Notes: generated by a model not told the origin, from the sequence alone. DNA of 64,000 nt from JAEUMG01 sp046349315 (GCA_046349315.1 JAXMCQ010000009.1:62001-126000); one strand, 5' to 3'. Shown: positions 42,828 through 52,218, numbered from the stretch's first letter. Numbers and translations are program-made.

Positions 42828-44669
42828 CTAGCTCGCCCTCAATACCCGCAATGCATTGAGGATGACCGCGACGTCGATCACTTCCTGGATGAGCGCCCCT
42901 TGTACTGGCGTCAGATAGCCGAATGCCGCAACAATCATCCCGAGGATCGACAAGCCCAGTCCGACGCCGACGCTCTGGCGCGCAATGGCGATCGCGCGAT
43001 GTGAAATCCTGATCGCCGGCAGCAAGGGATCGATGCGGTCGAGCAGGATCACGGCGTCCGCCGCCTCCGCCGATGCGGCGGCACCCTTCGCGCCCATCGC
43101 CACGCCGATATTGGCGGCGGTGAGCGCCGGCGCATCATTGATGCCATCGCCCACCATCATCACCGGCGCTTGATTGCGCTCGGCCAGCACCAGCGCCACC
43201 TTCTCTTCCGGCAACATCTCTCCCTTGACGAGGTCGACCGGCAGGCCCTCGGCAATGTGGTCGGCCACCGCCTGCAGATCGCCGCTGGCGATCACCACCC
43301 GTTCGATGCCGTTGCGCTTCAAGGCATGGAGAAGATCGCGCGCCCCGGCCCGGATGAGATCGGCGAGGATGAAGAGCGCGACCAGCCTGCCCTCGATGGC
43401 GAAAGCCACCAATACCGCGCCCGGTGCCATCTCGCTTTCAAAGGCGAGCCCGTCCGCATGGCGCGCGCGCCCGTCGACGAAGGCCAATCCGCCGACCAAC
43501 ATCTGAGCGCCTTCGACTTCACCGCTCACGCCTTGGCCGGGATACTCCACGACCGCGCGCGGCGGCACGAGACGAAGCTTACGCATCAACGCTTCCGCGA
43601 CAAGCGATTGGGCGATGATGTGTGTCGAAACCTGGTCGAGCGAGGCTGCGAGCCGCAAGGCCTCGTCCGCATCGACACCGGGCGCCACATGGGTTGCGAC
43701 GAGCCGCACTTCGCCGCCGGTGAGTGTTCCGGTCTTGTCGAGGATGATGGTCTTGACCCGGGCGATCGTCTCGAGCGCAGCCCCGCCCTTGATCAGGATA
43801 CCGGAAGCGGCAGCCCGCGACAGGCCTGAAACGATCGCCACCGGCACGGCGAGAATGAGCGGGCATGGCGTTGCGATCACCAACACGCTCAAACCGCGGA
43901 TCGGATCGCCGGAGAAGAGCCATGCGGCTCCTGCCAGTACGACAGTGCCGATGAGGAAGTATATGGCATAGCGGTCGGCAAGCCGCGTCATCGGCGCTTT
44001 GGCCAATCGCGCCTGCGCGACGAGGCGGACAATCCCGGCGAAGGTGCTTTCCGCCGCCCGGCGCGTCGCGGTGAGATCGAAGGCCTGGCCGAGATTGCCG
44101 GCGCCGCTCAACACTTCTTCGCCCGCCCGGCGCGGAACGGGTAAAGATTCGCCGGTGAGGCTTGCATAGTCGAGCAGCGCTTCGCCTTGCGTGATGCCGT
44201 CGACCGGAACAACTTCGCCGCTGCGAATCACCAATCGGTCACCCACGGCGATTGCATCGAGAGGTACCTCCTCCAGCCCGCCGTCGCGATGGCGCATGGC
44301 GCTGCGCGGCACGCGCGCGAGAAGGGCTGTCATCTCGCGCCCGGCGCGCCGGTCGGCGAAGCTTTCGAGAAACTGCCCGCCCGCATACATCAAGGCGACC
44401 ACTGCGGCAGCGAGATACTCCCCGAAGATCAAGGCCGCCGTCATGGAAAGGGCTGCGACAATGTCGAGCCCGACATCGCCGCGCCTCAGACTGCCGGCAA
44501 TTTCGACGAGCAGAGAGGCCAGCACCGGCAATGTTGCCGCCGCCCACACAGGGCCGGTCCATTCGCCATGTCCGGCGAGGCGCAGCACGAAACCGGTGGC
44601 GACGCCCAATCCCGCGACGGCGAGCAGCAGGGCCGTCAATAGATACGGGCGATGGCTGTTGCTGTTCAC
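42828..44669 (-). CDS. Heavy-metal P1B-type ATPase with TPC motif
   Basis: Membrane pump of 613 residues with the P-type cycle motifs TGES (172-175), DKTGT (Asp311) and VGDGINDAPAL. The metal-site helix reads VIATPCPLILAVP (TPC at 267-269), not the CPC of copper and zinc pumps or SPC of P1B-4, and no N-terminal CxxC metal-binding domain exists. The nucleotide domain has His350-Ile351 where HP is usual. TPC is reported for the P1B-5 (nickel/iron) group, but no hemerythrin tail is present. It is the last gene of the FixK/FNR-type operon, overlapping the Usp stop (GTGA). Confidence 0.88.
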   Translation of the reverse strand: MNSNSHRPYLLTALLLAVAGLGVATGFVLRLAGHGEWTGPVWAAATLPVLASLLVEIAGSLRRGDVGLDIVAALSMTAALIFGEYLAAAVVALMYAGGQFLESFADRRAGREMTALLARVPRSAMRHRDGGLEEVPLDAIAVGDRLVIRSGEVVPVDGITQGEALLDYASLTGESLPVPRRAGEEVLSGAGNLGQAFDLTATRRAAESTFAGIVRLVAQARLAKAPMTRLADRYAIYFLIGTVVLAGAAWLFSGDPIRGLSVLVIATPCPLILAVPVAIVSGLSRAAASGILIKGGAALETIARVKTIILDKTGTLTGGEVRLVATHVAPGVDADEALRLAASLDQVSTHIIAQSLVAEALMRKLRLVPPRAVVEYPGQGVSGEVEGAQMLVGGLAFVDGRARHADGLAFESEMAPGAVLVAFAIEGRLVALFILADLIRAGARDLLHALKRNGIERVVIASGDLQAVADHIAEGLPVDLVKGEMLPEEKVALVLAERNQAPVMMVGDGINDAPALTAANIGVAMGAKGAAASAEAADAVILLDRIDPLLPAIRISHRAIAIARQSVGVGLGLSILGMIVAAFGYLTPVQGALIQEVIDVAVILNALRVLRAS

Positions 44670-45481
44670 ACGCCGGATCGGAGCAATAGAAAAGGCGCGC
44701 CTGCCGCTTGCATCAGGCTCGTGGCGATGCCGACGTCGGCGAAGATCGGGCCCGCCGATTGTGCCACGACGAGGCGAGGTTCGAGCCGGCGCAGCAGCAT
44801 CGCGATCGCCTCGGGATTCTCGTTCGCCAGTGCCAGAATGCGCGCCTGGCCGCCATGCGCTTCCGCATCCTGAGTTCGCCCATGGGTGAGTATCAGTAAT
44901 GATTCGCCCATGGCACGCGCGATCCGCGCCGCGAGTTCGACCGGGCGGCCATCGTCTTCGCCATCGCCAAAGGCAACCACCGGTCCTCGCGCCTGCCTTA
45001 TGCGCTCGGGCATGATCAACACGGCGCGCGCCGCGCCGAGCGCTTCGACCGCCAGTGCAATGCGTGACCTGAGCGTGATCGTGCTCGCCGTCCCGCCGAT
45101 CAATAGAACATCATCGGCGCGCGTCGAACCGCGCAAGATGGTGAGCGCATCGCCGCGCTTGGATTCGAAGCTCCAAGTCACATGGCTCCGTTCGGCTCGC
45201 GCCGACAAGGCCCGCCGCCAGGCGCGGGCTTGCGCTGCCAGTTCCGCGCCGATCCGCCCCGGAGCGATCGCTTCCGGCCGGCCGCCGTGGCCCACGACCT
45301 GCATCGAAGGATAGTCGCCGACTTGATAAAGCATGTCCTCTTCGACGAAGAGGCCGGCGACTTCGGCGTGGAAGGCATGCGCAAGCTCTGTCGCAAGATC
45401 GAGCATCGCGGTGGGCATGTCGGGCGAGGAAAGCCCGACGAGCACACGCCTGATCGTCGCCACTTTAGGCCTGGTCGTCAC
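44666..45481 (-). CDS. Universal stress protein-like (tandem/extended UspA domain)
   Basis: Cytoplasmic UspA-family protein of about 271 residues. The start is placed at GTG 45481, because GGAG stands 8 bp upstream; a TTG at 45496 and GTG at 45463 are alternatives. The first Usp-like unit begins TIRRVLVGLSSPDMPTAML; the C-terminal unit ends QAAGAPFLLLRSGV. A typical ATP-binding GxxGxxG-x9-GS[TS] motif is not clear. It lies between the Lon-like protease and P1B ATPase genes with overlaps on both sides and is likely a low-oxygen survival protein. Confidence 0.8.
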   Translation of the reverse strand: MTTRPKVATIRRVLVGLSSPDMPTAMLDLATELAHAFHAEVAGLFVEEDMLYQVGDYPSMQVVGHGGRPEAIAPGRIGAELAAQARAWRRALSARAERSHVTWSFESKRGDALTILRGSTRADDVLLIGGTASTITLRSRIALAVEALGAARAVLIMPERIRQARGPVVAFGDGEDDGRPVELAARIARAMGESLLILTHGRTQDAEAHGGQARILALANENPEAIAMLLRRLEPRLVVAQSAGPIFADVGIATSLMQAAGAPFLLLRSGV

Positions 45482-47960
45482 GGCGCTGCTCCGCAATCGA
45501 CTCTGAATTGCCGGTCAGTCCGTAGCGGCGGCGCAGGCGCGCATAATGGAGGAGCCGCTCCTCGACCAGGGCATTGATCGTGCCCGCTTCAAAATGCCCG
45601 TCGGCACCGCGTATCCCGGCCTTGCGCCCGGTCAGAAGCTCGATCCCCTGATCGACATGGCCGATGGCATAGATGTGAAAAGATCCGGCTTCGGCCGCTG
45701 CCACGATATCGGGCCTGAGCATCAGATGCTTCACATTGGATGCCGGAATGATCGCCCCTTGCTTGCCGGTAAAACCGCTCGCCCGGCAGACATCGAAGAA
45801 GCCTTCGATCTTTTCGTTGACGCCGCCGATCGCCTGCACCTCGCCCATCTGGTTGACCGATCCCGTCACCGCGAATGACTGCCGGATCGGTACGTCGGAC
45901 AATGCCGACATGAGCGAGAACAGTTCCGCGCACGACGCGCTGTCGCCTTCCACCCCGCCATAACTCTGCTCGAAGACAAGGCTTGCCGACAGCGAGGGCG
46001 GCTCGTCCAGCGCATAGCGCGCGGCGAGAAAGCTTGCGAGGATGAGCACGCCCTTGGAATGGATCGGGCCACCGAGTGCGACTTCGCGCTCGATGTCGAT
46101 GACTTTGCCGGCGCCGAGCCTGACCCGCGCGGTGATCCGCGACGGCTTGCCGAAGCGAAAATCGCCGATGCCCAGTACCGACAAGCCGTTAATCTGGCCG
46201 ACCTTCTCGCCATCGACATCGACCAGCACGATGCCGCGCGCGATCATTTCATGCGATTTCTCGCGCACCCTATCGGCGCGGTAGATGCGCTCGGTCACTG
46301 CACGCTCGACATGTTCGCGCAAGATGATGTCGGATTTGGCAACACCCGCCCAGTGATCGGCCTCGCGCACCAGATCGGCAAGATCGCTGGTATGAAGCGA
46401 GATGCGCTCATTGTCGTCGGCAAGCCGCGAGGCCTCATCGCTCAATCGTGCGACAGCGCCGGCCTCGGCAGGCCGCAAGCCCCAGTCGCGCACCACCGCG
46501 GCAATGAAGCGGGCGAAGAGGTTGAGATTTTCCGGCGAGCGCTCGGCCTCGTCCTCGAAATCGACCTGAACCTTGAAGAGCTTCGGAAAGTCCGGTTCGA
46601 ACTCGGCGAGCGTGTAATAAAGCTGTCTTTCGCCCACCAGCACCACCTTGACGGAAAGCGGGATCGGATCGGGTTCGAGCGACACGGTACTGGCGAGGCC
46701 CATCTGATCGGCGGCCGATTCGATTTTGATGACGCCGGTCTTGAGCGCCCGCTTCAAGGCTTCCCAGGTGAATCCTTGCAGCAAGACGGCGCGCGCATCG
46801 ACGACAAGATAGCCACCATTGGCCTTGTGCAGGGCGCCGGGCTGGATGAGCGTGAAATCGGTGATGAGCGCGCCCATTTGCGCCACATGCTCGACACGCC
46901 CGACGAGGTTGGCGAGGGTTGGATTCTCCTCAAGGATGACCGGCGCGCCGCGTCCCGGCTCGTCCCCGCAAGGAGCGGACGAGACCATGACATTGACGAG
47001 ATAGCGCCGGAAGCGCGGATCGTTGCGCGCCGGAACCGGCGCCGGCGCCACCATGCTCTCCTCGCGTCCCTGATCCTGCTTGAGGAAAATGTCGACATTG
47101 TCGACGAGATCGCGCGCCACCGCCTGGAGGAATTCGAGAACCGCCGGGACATCCTTGAAATGATCGGTTACTTCCCTGATCGAGACCTCGATCACGCTTT
47201 TTGCCATCTCAGCATTGAGTTCGCGCACCCGCTTGCGCCGGTCGCGCTCGATGAGCGGCATTATTTCAAGGACTTCCTTCAACTCGTTCTGCAGTTTGCC
47301 GATCTTCTCCTGCACGTCCTTGCGCTCGGCTTCGGGCAGTTCGTTGAAGACTTCCGGCTTGACGATCTGGCCATCCTTGGTCGGCGCGAAGGCGAAGCCC
47401 ATCGGCGTGCGCACGATGGCGACGCTTTGCGCATTTGCCTTTTCCTGAAGCGCTTCGAAGGCCTTTTCCTGCGCGGTTTCGAAAACCTCATCCGCGGCGC
47501 GCCGCCGCGTCTTGTATTCCTCTGATTCGAAAAGGCTCGGGATCGCCGCGGCGAGATCGCTGACGAGCTCGCTCATGTCGTCGCGCAACTGCATGGCGCG
47601 TCCGGGCGGCAGCCGCATGGCGCGCGGCCGGCGCGGCTCGTCGAAATTATTGACGTAGACCCAGTCATCGGGTGCCGGCTCTCGGCAGGCTTTCTCGATC
47701 AGGAAATCGCTGACCACCCGTCGCCGGCTCGCCGTGGCTGGTCCCAACGCGAAGAGATTGTACCCGGGCTGCCGAATGCTGGTGCCGAATTCCATGGCAT
47801 TGACGGCGCGGTCCTGCCCGAAGAACCCGCTCAAGGGCGCGATATCGGTGGTCGTCTTGAAGCCGAGGAGCTGCGCGTCGGTTTCCCGCCGTAGAGCCTT
47901 CGGCGGAAGCGGTTTCACGCTTTCTTCCGTACCCACTCGTGCTTTTGCATCATTCGCCAT
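45465..47960 (-). CDS. Lon-like AAA protease (AAA_32/S16), degenerate P-loop
   Basis: Large protein of 831 residues with an N-terminal AAA_32-type region and a C-terminal S16 protease domain. The Ser-Lys dyad is Ser674 in EGDSASCAELF and Lys717 in GGVNEKIEGF, 43 residues apart as in E. coli Lon (679 and 722). The expected Walker A at about 73-81 reads GPATASRRR and lacks the GK[ST] core, so ATP binding there is doubtful. A charged coiled-coil stretch lies at about 170-260. It follows the CBS-BON gene by 6 bp. Substrates are unknown. Confidence 0.88.
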   Translation of the reverse strand: MANDAKARVGTEESVKPLPPKALRRETDAQLLGFKTTTDIAPLSGFFGQDRAVNAMEFGTSIRQPGYNLFALGPATASRRRVVSDFLIEKACREPAPDDWVYVNNFDEPRRPRAMRLPPGRAMQLRDDMSELVSDLAAAIPSLFESEEYKTRRRAADEVFETAQEKAFEALQEKANAQSVAIVRTPMGFAFAPTKDGQIVKPEVFNELPEAERKDVQEKIGKLQNELKEVLEIMPLIERDRRKRVRELNAEMAKSVIEVSIREVTDHFKDVPAVLEFLQAVARDLVDNVDIFLKQDQGREESMVAPAPVPARNDPRFRRYLVNVMVSSAPCGDEPGRGAPVILEENPTLANLVGRVEHVAQMGALITDFTLIQPGALHKANGGYLVVDARAVLLQGFTWEALKRALKTGVIKIESAADQMGLASTVSLEPDPIPLSVKVVLVGERQLYYTLAEFEPDFPKLFKVQVDFEDEAERSPENLNLFARFIAAVVRDWGLRPAEAGAVARLSDEASRLADDNERISLHTSDLADLVREADHWAGVAKSDIILREHVERAVTERIYRADRVREKSHEMIARGIVLVDVDGEKVGQINGLSVLGIGDFRFGKPSRITARVRLGAGKVIDIEREVALGGPIHSKGVLILASFLAARYALDEPPSLSASLVFEQSYGGVEGDSASCAELFSLMSALSDVPIRQSFAVTGSVNQMGEVQAIGGVNEKIEGFFDVCRASGFTGKQGAIIPASNVKHLMLRPDIVAAAEAGSFHIYAIGHVDQGIELLTGRKAGIRGADGHFEAGTINALVEERLLHYARLRRRYGLTGNSESIAEQRRDDQA

Positions 47961-47966
47961 CGCCCG

Positions 47967-48656
47967 CTACTTCGCCTTGCCGCGGGATTGAGGAGAGAGC
48001 TGATCTTTGACCGATTTGACCCCGGCGATCGCCTGCGCCGCCACCACCAGGGCCTTGCGCTTGGTCGGATCGGTAACGTTGCCGCGCAATTCGACATTCC
48101 CGTTCCGCACGATGACGTCGACTTGCGACAAGGGTGCCCAGGCTTCCCGATCATAAACGGCGATCAATGCGGTGCGGATGCTCTCATCATCCATCGGCTT
48201 TTCGTCTTGCGCTTCAGCGCGCTGGATCAGAGCCCTGAGCAGGCAGGGCCGTCCGATCATGCCGATAAGGGCGCCTTTGCGCACCACCGGAATCAAATGC
48301 AGGTGCCGGTCTTCGATCAGCGACACGATCGCCGCGATTGCCGTTTCCTCATCGATCGACACCGGCTCCCGGGTCATCACGTCGCCAATCTTTTGCGCAT
48401 GGGCGCGCACGAATTCTTCCGCGAGCTTCTGTGCCCCGGCCTGGACCGCCGCAAAGCCGGTAATCTTGCGCTCGGTTCCGAGCTCGCTGCGCCTGAGAAG
48501 ATCGCCTTCGGTGATCATGCCGACCAATCGGCCTTCCTCATCGACGACGGGTAATCCGCTGACCTTATGCTCGATCATTTTGCGCACCGCCTCGACCACC
48601 GCTGTGTCGGGCGACACCGACGGGCCTGGCGCATCCATGATATCGGCAGCCTTCAT
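47967..48656 (-). CDS. CBS-domain pair with BON domain
   Basis: Cytoplasmic protein of 229 residues. Two CBS motifs (about 1-60, with SGLPVVDEEGRLVGMITEGDL, and 90-145, with HLIPVVRKGALIGMIG) form a nucleotide-sensing Bateman module. The C-terminal BON domain lies at about 150-220 (VDVIVRNGNVELRGNVTD). Proteins of this layout accompany stress and low-oxygen gene sets. It is the first gene of the operon and stands directly behind the FixK/FNR-type box. Possible ligands are AMP/ATP or NAD; none can be read off. Confidence 0.9.
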   Translation of the reverse strand: MKAADIMDAPGPSVSPDTAVVEAVRKMIEHKVSGLPVVDEEGRLVGMITEGDLLRRSELGTERKITGFAAVQAGAQKLAEEFVRAHAQKIGDVMTREPVSIDEETAIAAIVSLIEDRHLHLIPVVRKGALIGMIGRPCLLRALIQRAEAQDEKPMDDESIRTALIAVYDREAWAPLSQVDVIVRNGNVELRGNVTDPTKRKALVVAAQAIAGVKSVKDQLSPQSRGKAK

Positions 48657-48716
48657 TGCAAGACCTCGCGGCTAGCTCAGCCATCAGTCTAGCACCAGCT
48701 TCACAGGCCGTCTGCG

Positions 48717-48730
48717 TTGACGTAAATCAA
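48717..48730 (-). promoter_or_regulatory. FixK/FNR-type box with class II promoter layout
   Basis: TTGACGTAAATCAA fits the FNR/FixK palindrome TTGA-N6-TCAA. It lies 61 bp upstream of the CBS-BON start. On the same strand TAGACT (48691-48686) could be a -10, placing the start site near 48679 and the box centre about 44 bp upstream, the spacing of class II FNR/FixK activation. No -35 is needed in that arrangement. This points to oxygen-responsive control of the CBS-Lon-Usp-P1B operon. Confidence 0.75.
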
Positions 48731-48759
48731 GTGCCGCCGCGCCCGGCGCCCGCAAATTC

Positions 48760-49626
48760 TTAATGGAGCAGCAGGACCGGCCGCTCGGCGCCCTCGAGCA
48801 TGGCTTGGGTGCAGCCGCCAAACAGGCGCTCGCGGGCGCGCGAATGGCTGTAAGCCCCCATAACGATGAGGCTTGCACGGTTCGATGCCGCCGCGGTGCA
48901 GATGTGATTGAATGCCGAGGCCCCGCCATCCCAGATCAATTCGGCACGCGCATCGATGCCGTGCCAGCCGAGCTGGGCCGCTAGATCGCGGCCGCTCTTG
49001 GCCGTCTGTGCGGGGCTTTCGCGCACCGTCACGATGGCGACGCTCTTCGCCTGCCTCAGGATCGGCAGGGCAGCCGTGAGCGCGCGCGCCGATGCCGCGT
49101 CCTCTTTCCAGCACAAGGTGACATTGCCGATCTCGCGCAACCGCGCGGCCTTGGGCACGAGCAATAGCGACCGCCCCGTTTCGGTGAGCAGTCGTTCGAT
49201 GAGATGGCGCGGCCAGTCATGGCCCGATGAGGGATGCCCGCAAATGATGAGATCGTGATGCCGTGCGCTCTCGATCAGGCGCTCGATCTCGGCCGAGCTT
49301 TCGCGATACCAATGCGCTGTAACGACCTTTGTCTTGGTCGGCTCGCTGGTCTCGACGATGCCGTGGCGCGCGCAGAACGTCATGAACGCCGTGTGCGCCG
49401 CTTTCGCCGACTCGGTCCGTCTCGCATCGAGCGATTTGAGCGCGCCCTCGACTGCAGCCCCGCGCGCGAAATCGGCCTGCGGTGCATAGCCGGCGGCGTC
49501 GAGGGCGGTCAGATCGACATGCAGCACATCAATATGGCCCTCGCGGGCCTTGGCCAGTGTGTGCGCCGCCTCGAGAATGGCGGCATCGGCATCGCTGCCC
49601 TCAATGAGGGCGAAGTAGGTCTTCAT
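48760..49626 (-). CDS. Universal stress protein with two Usp domains
   Basis: Protein of 288 residues from ATG 49626, preceded by CGGAG at a suitable distance; the longer open frame upstream has no ribosome site. Domain 1 (1-150) starts MKTYFALIEGSDADAAIL and domain 2 (160-288) ends LIVMGAYSHSRARERLFGGC with the conserved G-x2-G-x9-GS-like loop followed by RPVLLLH. It lies just upstream of the FixK/FNR box and may be expressed separately. An inverted repeat CAAAC-GGTG-GTTTG (49645-49658) is close to its start and could be an operator. Confidence 0.88.
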   Translation of the reverse strand: MKTYFALIEGSDADAAILEAAHTLAKAREGHIDVLHVDLTALDAAGYAPQADFARGAAVEGALKSLDARRTESAKAAHTAFMTFCARHGIVETSEPTKTKVVTAHWYRESSAEIERLIESARHHDLIICGHPSSGHDWPRHLIERLLTETGRSLLLVPKAARLREIGNVTLCWKEDAASARALTAALPILRQAKSVAIVTVRESPAQTAKSGRDLAAQLGWHGIDARAELIWDGGASAFNHICTAAASNRASLIVMGAYSHSRARERLFGGCTQAMLEGAERPVLLLH

Positions 49627-49717
49627 GGGCAAACTCCGCGCGTTCAAACGGTGGTTTGTCTCGAAGCACGCTCTAGATGCTGCACTGCGACATTGCAATT
49701 GCCGCGCCGTCGCACCC

Positions 49718-50617
49718 TTAAGCGAGGGGGAGACTACCGATCCACTGGGCAAGCCGGCCGAATGCGGCGCGGGCAGAGGGGACGGTGAGTCCGCCATGCA
49801 GGAAGCCATGGCCCTCGCCAGGGACGAGATCAAGGCCGGCGAACCGTTTCGCTGAACGCAGCGCGTCTGCGAGTGCGATTGAATCGTCGCGCAACGGATC
49901 CTGCGCCCCGACAAGGATATGGACTGGCGCATCGCCGACCCGGCTCACCGCATCGATCGCATAGGGACTTCTCGCCCCCGATGCATGCGCCGCTTTCCAC
50001 ATGCGCGAAAGACACGCCACATCGAGCCCGCTTTCGCGCGTTCCCAATTGCTTCAGAGATGTGCTGTCGAGAAGTCCATAGCTGCCATAGCAGGCGGCAA
50101 TCCCTGCAATCCGGGCACCGATCGCCGATGGCGCTGCGGCGCCCACTGCAAGCGCGATGGCGGCGCCGGCCGAATCCCCGCACAAGACGAACGACAGGCC
50201 GGGGTCACGCGAAAGCATGTGGTTGATCGCCACCAATCCATCCTCGATCGGCGCTGGCGCCGGATGCTCCGGTGCCAGGCGATAATCGACCGAGATGACG
50301 GAAAGCCCCGTCGCCGCATTGAGCGCGCCCGAGATATCGGCATGGGTCAAGGGCGAGCCGACGATCCAGCCGCCGCCATGAAAGTAGATGATCGCGCGCC
50401 GCGGGCTATCGGCTTTGGCCGCTGGATGTATCAGGAGCCCAAGCCGTCTCTCGCCACACGCGATCGCCTGCCACGCAGCACCCTCGGGCATGACGCGGCA
50501 GGCCGCCTCATAGGCTTGCCGCAATATCCCGATATCGTCGTTCAGCCAATCGAGCCCACTGAGTGACTGCCGATTGATCGGCCGCCAGGCTTGAGCGCCT
50601 TCGCTCAGGCAAACCAC
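49718..50617 (-). CDS. Alpha/beta hydrolase, hormone-sensitive-lipase type
   Basis: Esterase-like hydrolase of 299 residues. The HSL oxyanion motif is YFHGGGW, the nucleophile elbow GDSAGAA, with the acid in AQDPLRDD and the His in GEGHGFLH completing the triad. The start is GTG 50617 and overlaps the binding-protein gene by 13 bp; the ribosome site is weak. It ends a minus-strand operon with an isochorismatase, an M24 hydrolase and a PhyH dioxygenase, suggesting hydrolysis of an ester or amide in a catabolic path. Confidence 0.88.
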   Translation of the reverse strand: MVCLSEGAQAWRPINRQSLSGLDWLNDDIGILRQAYEAACRVMPEGAAWQAIACGERRLGLLIHPAAKADSPRRAIIYFHGGGWIVGSPLTHADISGALNAATGLSVISVDYRLAPEHPAPAPIEDGLVAINHMLSRDPGLSFVLCGDSAGAAIALAVGAAAPSAIGARIAGIAACYGSYGLLDSTSLKQLGTRESGLDVACLSRMWKAAHASGARSPYAIDAVSRVGDAPVHILVGAQDPLRDDSIALADALRSAKRFAGLDLVPGEGHGFLHGGLTVPSARAAFGRLAQWIGSLPLA

Positions 50618-52218
50618 CAGCGCTCGGCGCCCCGCGCGCCGTCGAGCGGCCAGCTTGAGGTGAGTTTCGCCTCGCTTTGCACATCGGCGCGCCGCGCATA
50701 GATCCAGGTGCGGAAGAATGGCACGATCACCGAGCCCCGCTCATGCACGATCATCTGCATCTCGCCATACATTTCTCCGCGCTTGGCATCGTCAAGCTCG
50801 GCGCGCGCTTCGACGAGAAGCTTGTTGAAGCGTTCGTCCTTAAAATGCGAATCGTTCCATTCCGCGCCCGCCGCATAGCCGAGCGTGAAGATGATGTCGG
50901 GTGTCGGCCGTTGTCCCCAGCCTGAAAGGCAGAACGGCTTCTTCAGCCATACATTCGCCCAGTAGGCGTCGTTGGGCTCGCGTATCACATTGACATTGAT
51001 GCCAGCCTTTTTCGCGGTCTCGCCGAACAAGACCGCCATGTCGACGGCGCCGACGATCACCGTATCGGCGGCTGAAAGGTCGATCGAGAGATTCTCCATC
51101 CCGGCTTTCTTGAGGTGATACTTCGCCTTGTCGGGGTCGTAACTGGTCTGCGGAATGTTCGGATTGTAATAGGGCATGACCGGCCCGATCGGATGGTCAT
51201 TGCCGATCGAACCATGCCCGTTCAGCACCGTCTTGATCGTCGCCTCGCGGTCGATTGCATATTTGAGCGCCATACGGACATCGTTATTGTTGAAGGGTGC
51301 GACATCCATATGCATCGGCATGCTCACATGCGTGCCGGTCGGTATTTCGTCGACCTTGATGTCGGGTGTCTGCATCAGCATGTCGACGGTCTTGAAATCG
51401 CATTCGATCATTGCATCGACGGCATCGCTGATCAGCGCCGTTTGCCTCGCATTGACGTCGGTCACGGCAAGGAATTCGACGGAATCAAAATGTGCCCGGC
51501 CGGTTTTCCAGTAATTGGGAAACTTCTTGAGCACCGTCTTCACCCCGGGCTCGAAGCTTTCGATCATATAGCCGCCGGTGCCGACCTTGCTCGACCAATC
51601 GATTTTCCCCTGCTTGTCGGCCGGCAGCATCACCAAATGATAGTCGGTGAGCACATAGGGAAAGTCGGCGCTTCCCGAGTTAAGCTTCACCGTCAATGTA
51701 TTGGCATCGTCGACCTTGATTTCTTCCACCGAGGCAAAGAGCGCCGCTGCGCCAGATTTTGAATCGGCCGCGCGGTGGTAATTGAGCGAGGCTGCCGCGT
51801 CATTGGCATCGAAAGTCTTGCCATTGTGGAATTCGACTCCTTTGCGCAATTTGAGCGTCCAGGTCTTGGCATCGGACGATACATCCCAGCTCTCGGCGAG
51901 TTCGCCCGTCACCTTGTTGTCGCTGTTGATCTCGGTCAGGTAATTGCCATAGGTCGGACCCATGGTGATCATGTAGCGCGACTGGAATGTCGCGGGATCG
52001 AGGCTGTCGGTGGTGTTTCCATCATCCAGCGCGACGCGGAAATTCCCGCCCGACTTTGGCGCCTGTGCCGCGACGTCGCGCGTCCACAGCCGCGTCGCGG
52101 CGGGGATGGTAAGGCCCATGGCGATCGCCATCTGCATGAAGGAGCGCCGGTTGAGCCGGCCGGCCGCCGCTTGCGCTGTCATCGCGCTGAGCCGTTTATC
52201 AAGCAAAGTCCTGGACAT
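50605..52218 (-). CDS. Family 5 (peptide/nickel-type) extracytoplasmic binding protein with Tat signal
   Basis: SBP_bac_5 protein of 537 residues from ATG 52218, preceded by GGGAGAG. The N-terminal NRRSFMQMAIAMGL is a twin-arginine export pattern. The mature part has the family body: GELAESWDVSSDAKTWTLKL, LRKGVEFHNGKTFDANDA and NNNDVRMALKYAIDRE. It binds a peptide, opine or similar solute for an ABC importer. No permease or ATPase gene is adjacent; the partners must lie elsewhere. The context suggests a nitrogenous substrate. Confidence 0.9.
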   Translation of the reverse strand: MSRTLLDKRLSAMTAQAAAGRLNRRSFMQMAIAMGLTIPAATRLWTRDVAAQAPKSGGNFRVALDDGNTTDSLDPATFQSRYMITMGPTYGNYLTEINSDNKVTGELAESWDVSSDAKTWTLKLRKGVEFHNGKTFDANDAAASLNYHRAADSKSGAAALFASVEEIKVDDANTLTVKLNSGSADFPYVLTDYHLVMLPADKQGKIDWSSKVGTGGYMIESFEPGVKTVLKKFPNYWKTGRAHFDSVEFLAVTDVNARQTALISDAVDAMIECDFKTVDMLMQTPDIKVDEIPTGTHVSMPMHMDVAPFNNNDVRMALKYAIDREATIKTVLNGHGSIGNDHPIGPVMPYYNPNIPQTSYDPDKAKYHLKKAGMENLSIDLSAADTVIVGAVDMAVLFGETAKKAGINVNVIREPNDAYWANVWLKKPFCLSGWGQRPTPDIIFTLGYAAGAEWNDSHFKDERFNKLLVEARAELDDAKRGEMYGEMQMIVHERGSVIVPFFRTWIYARRADVQSEAKLTSSWPLDGARGAERWWFA

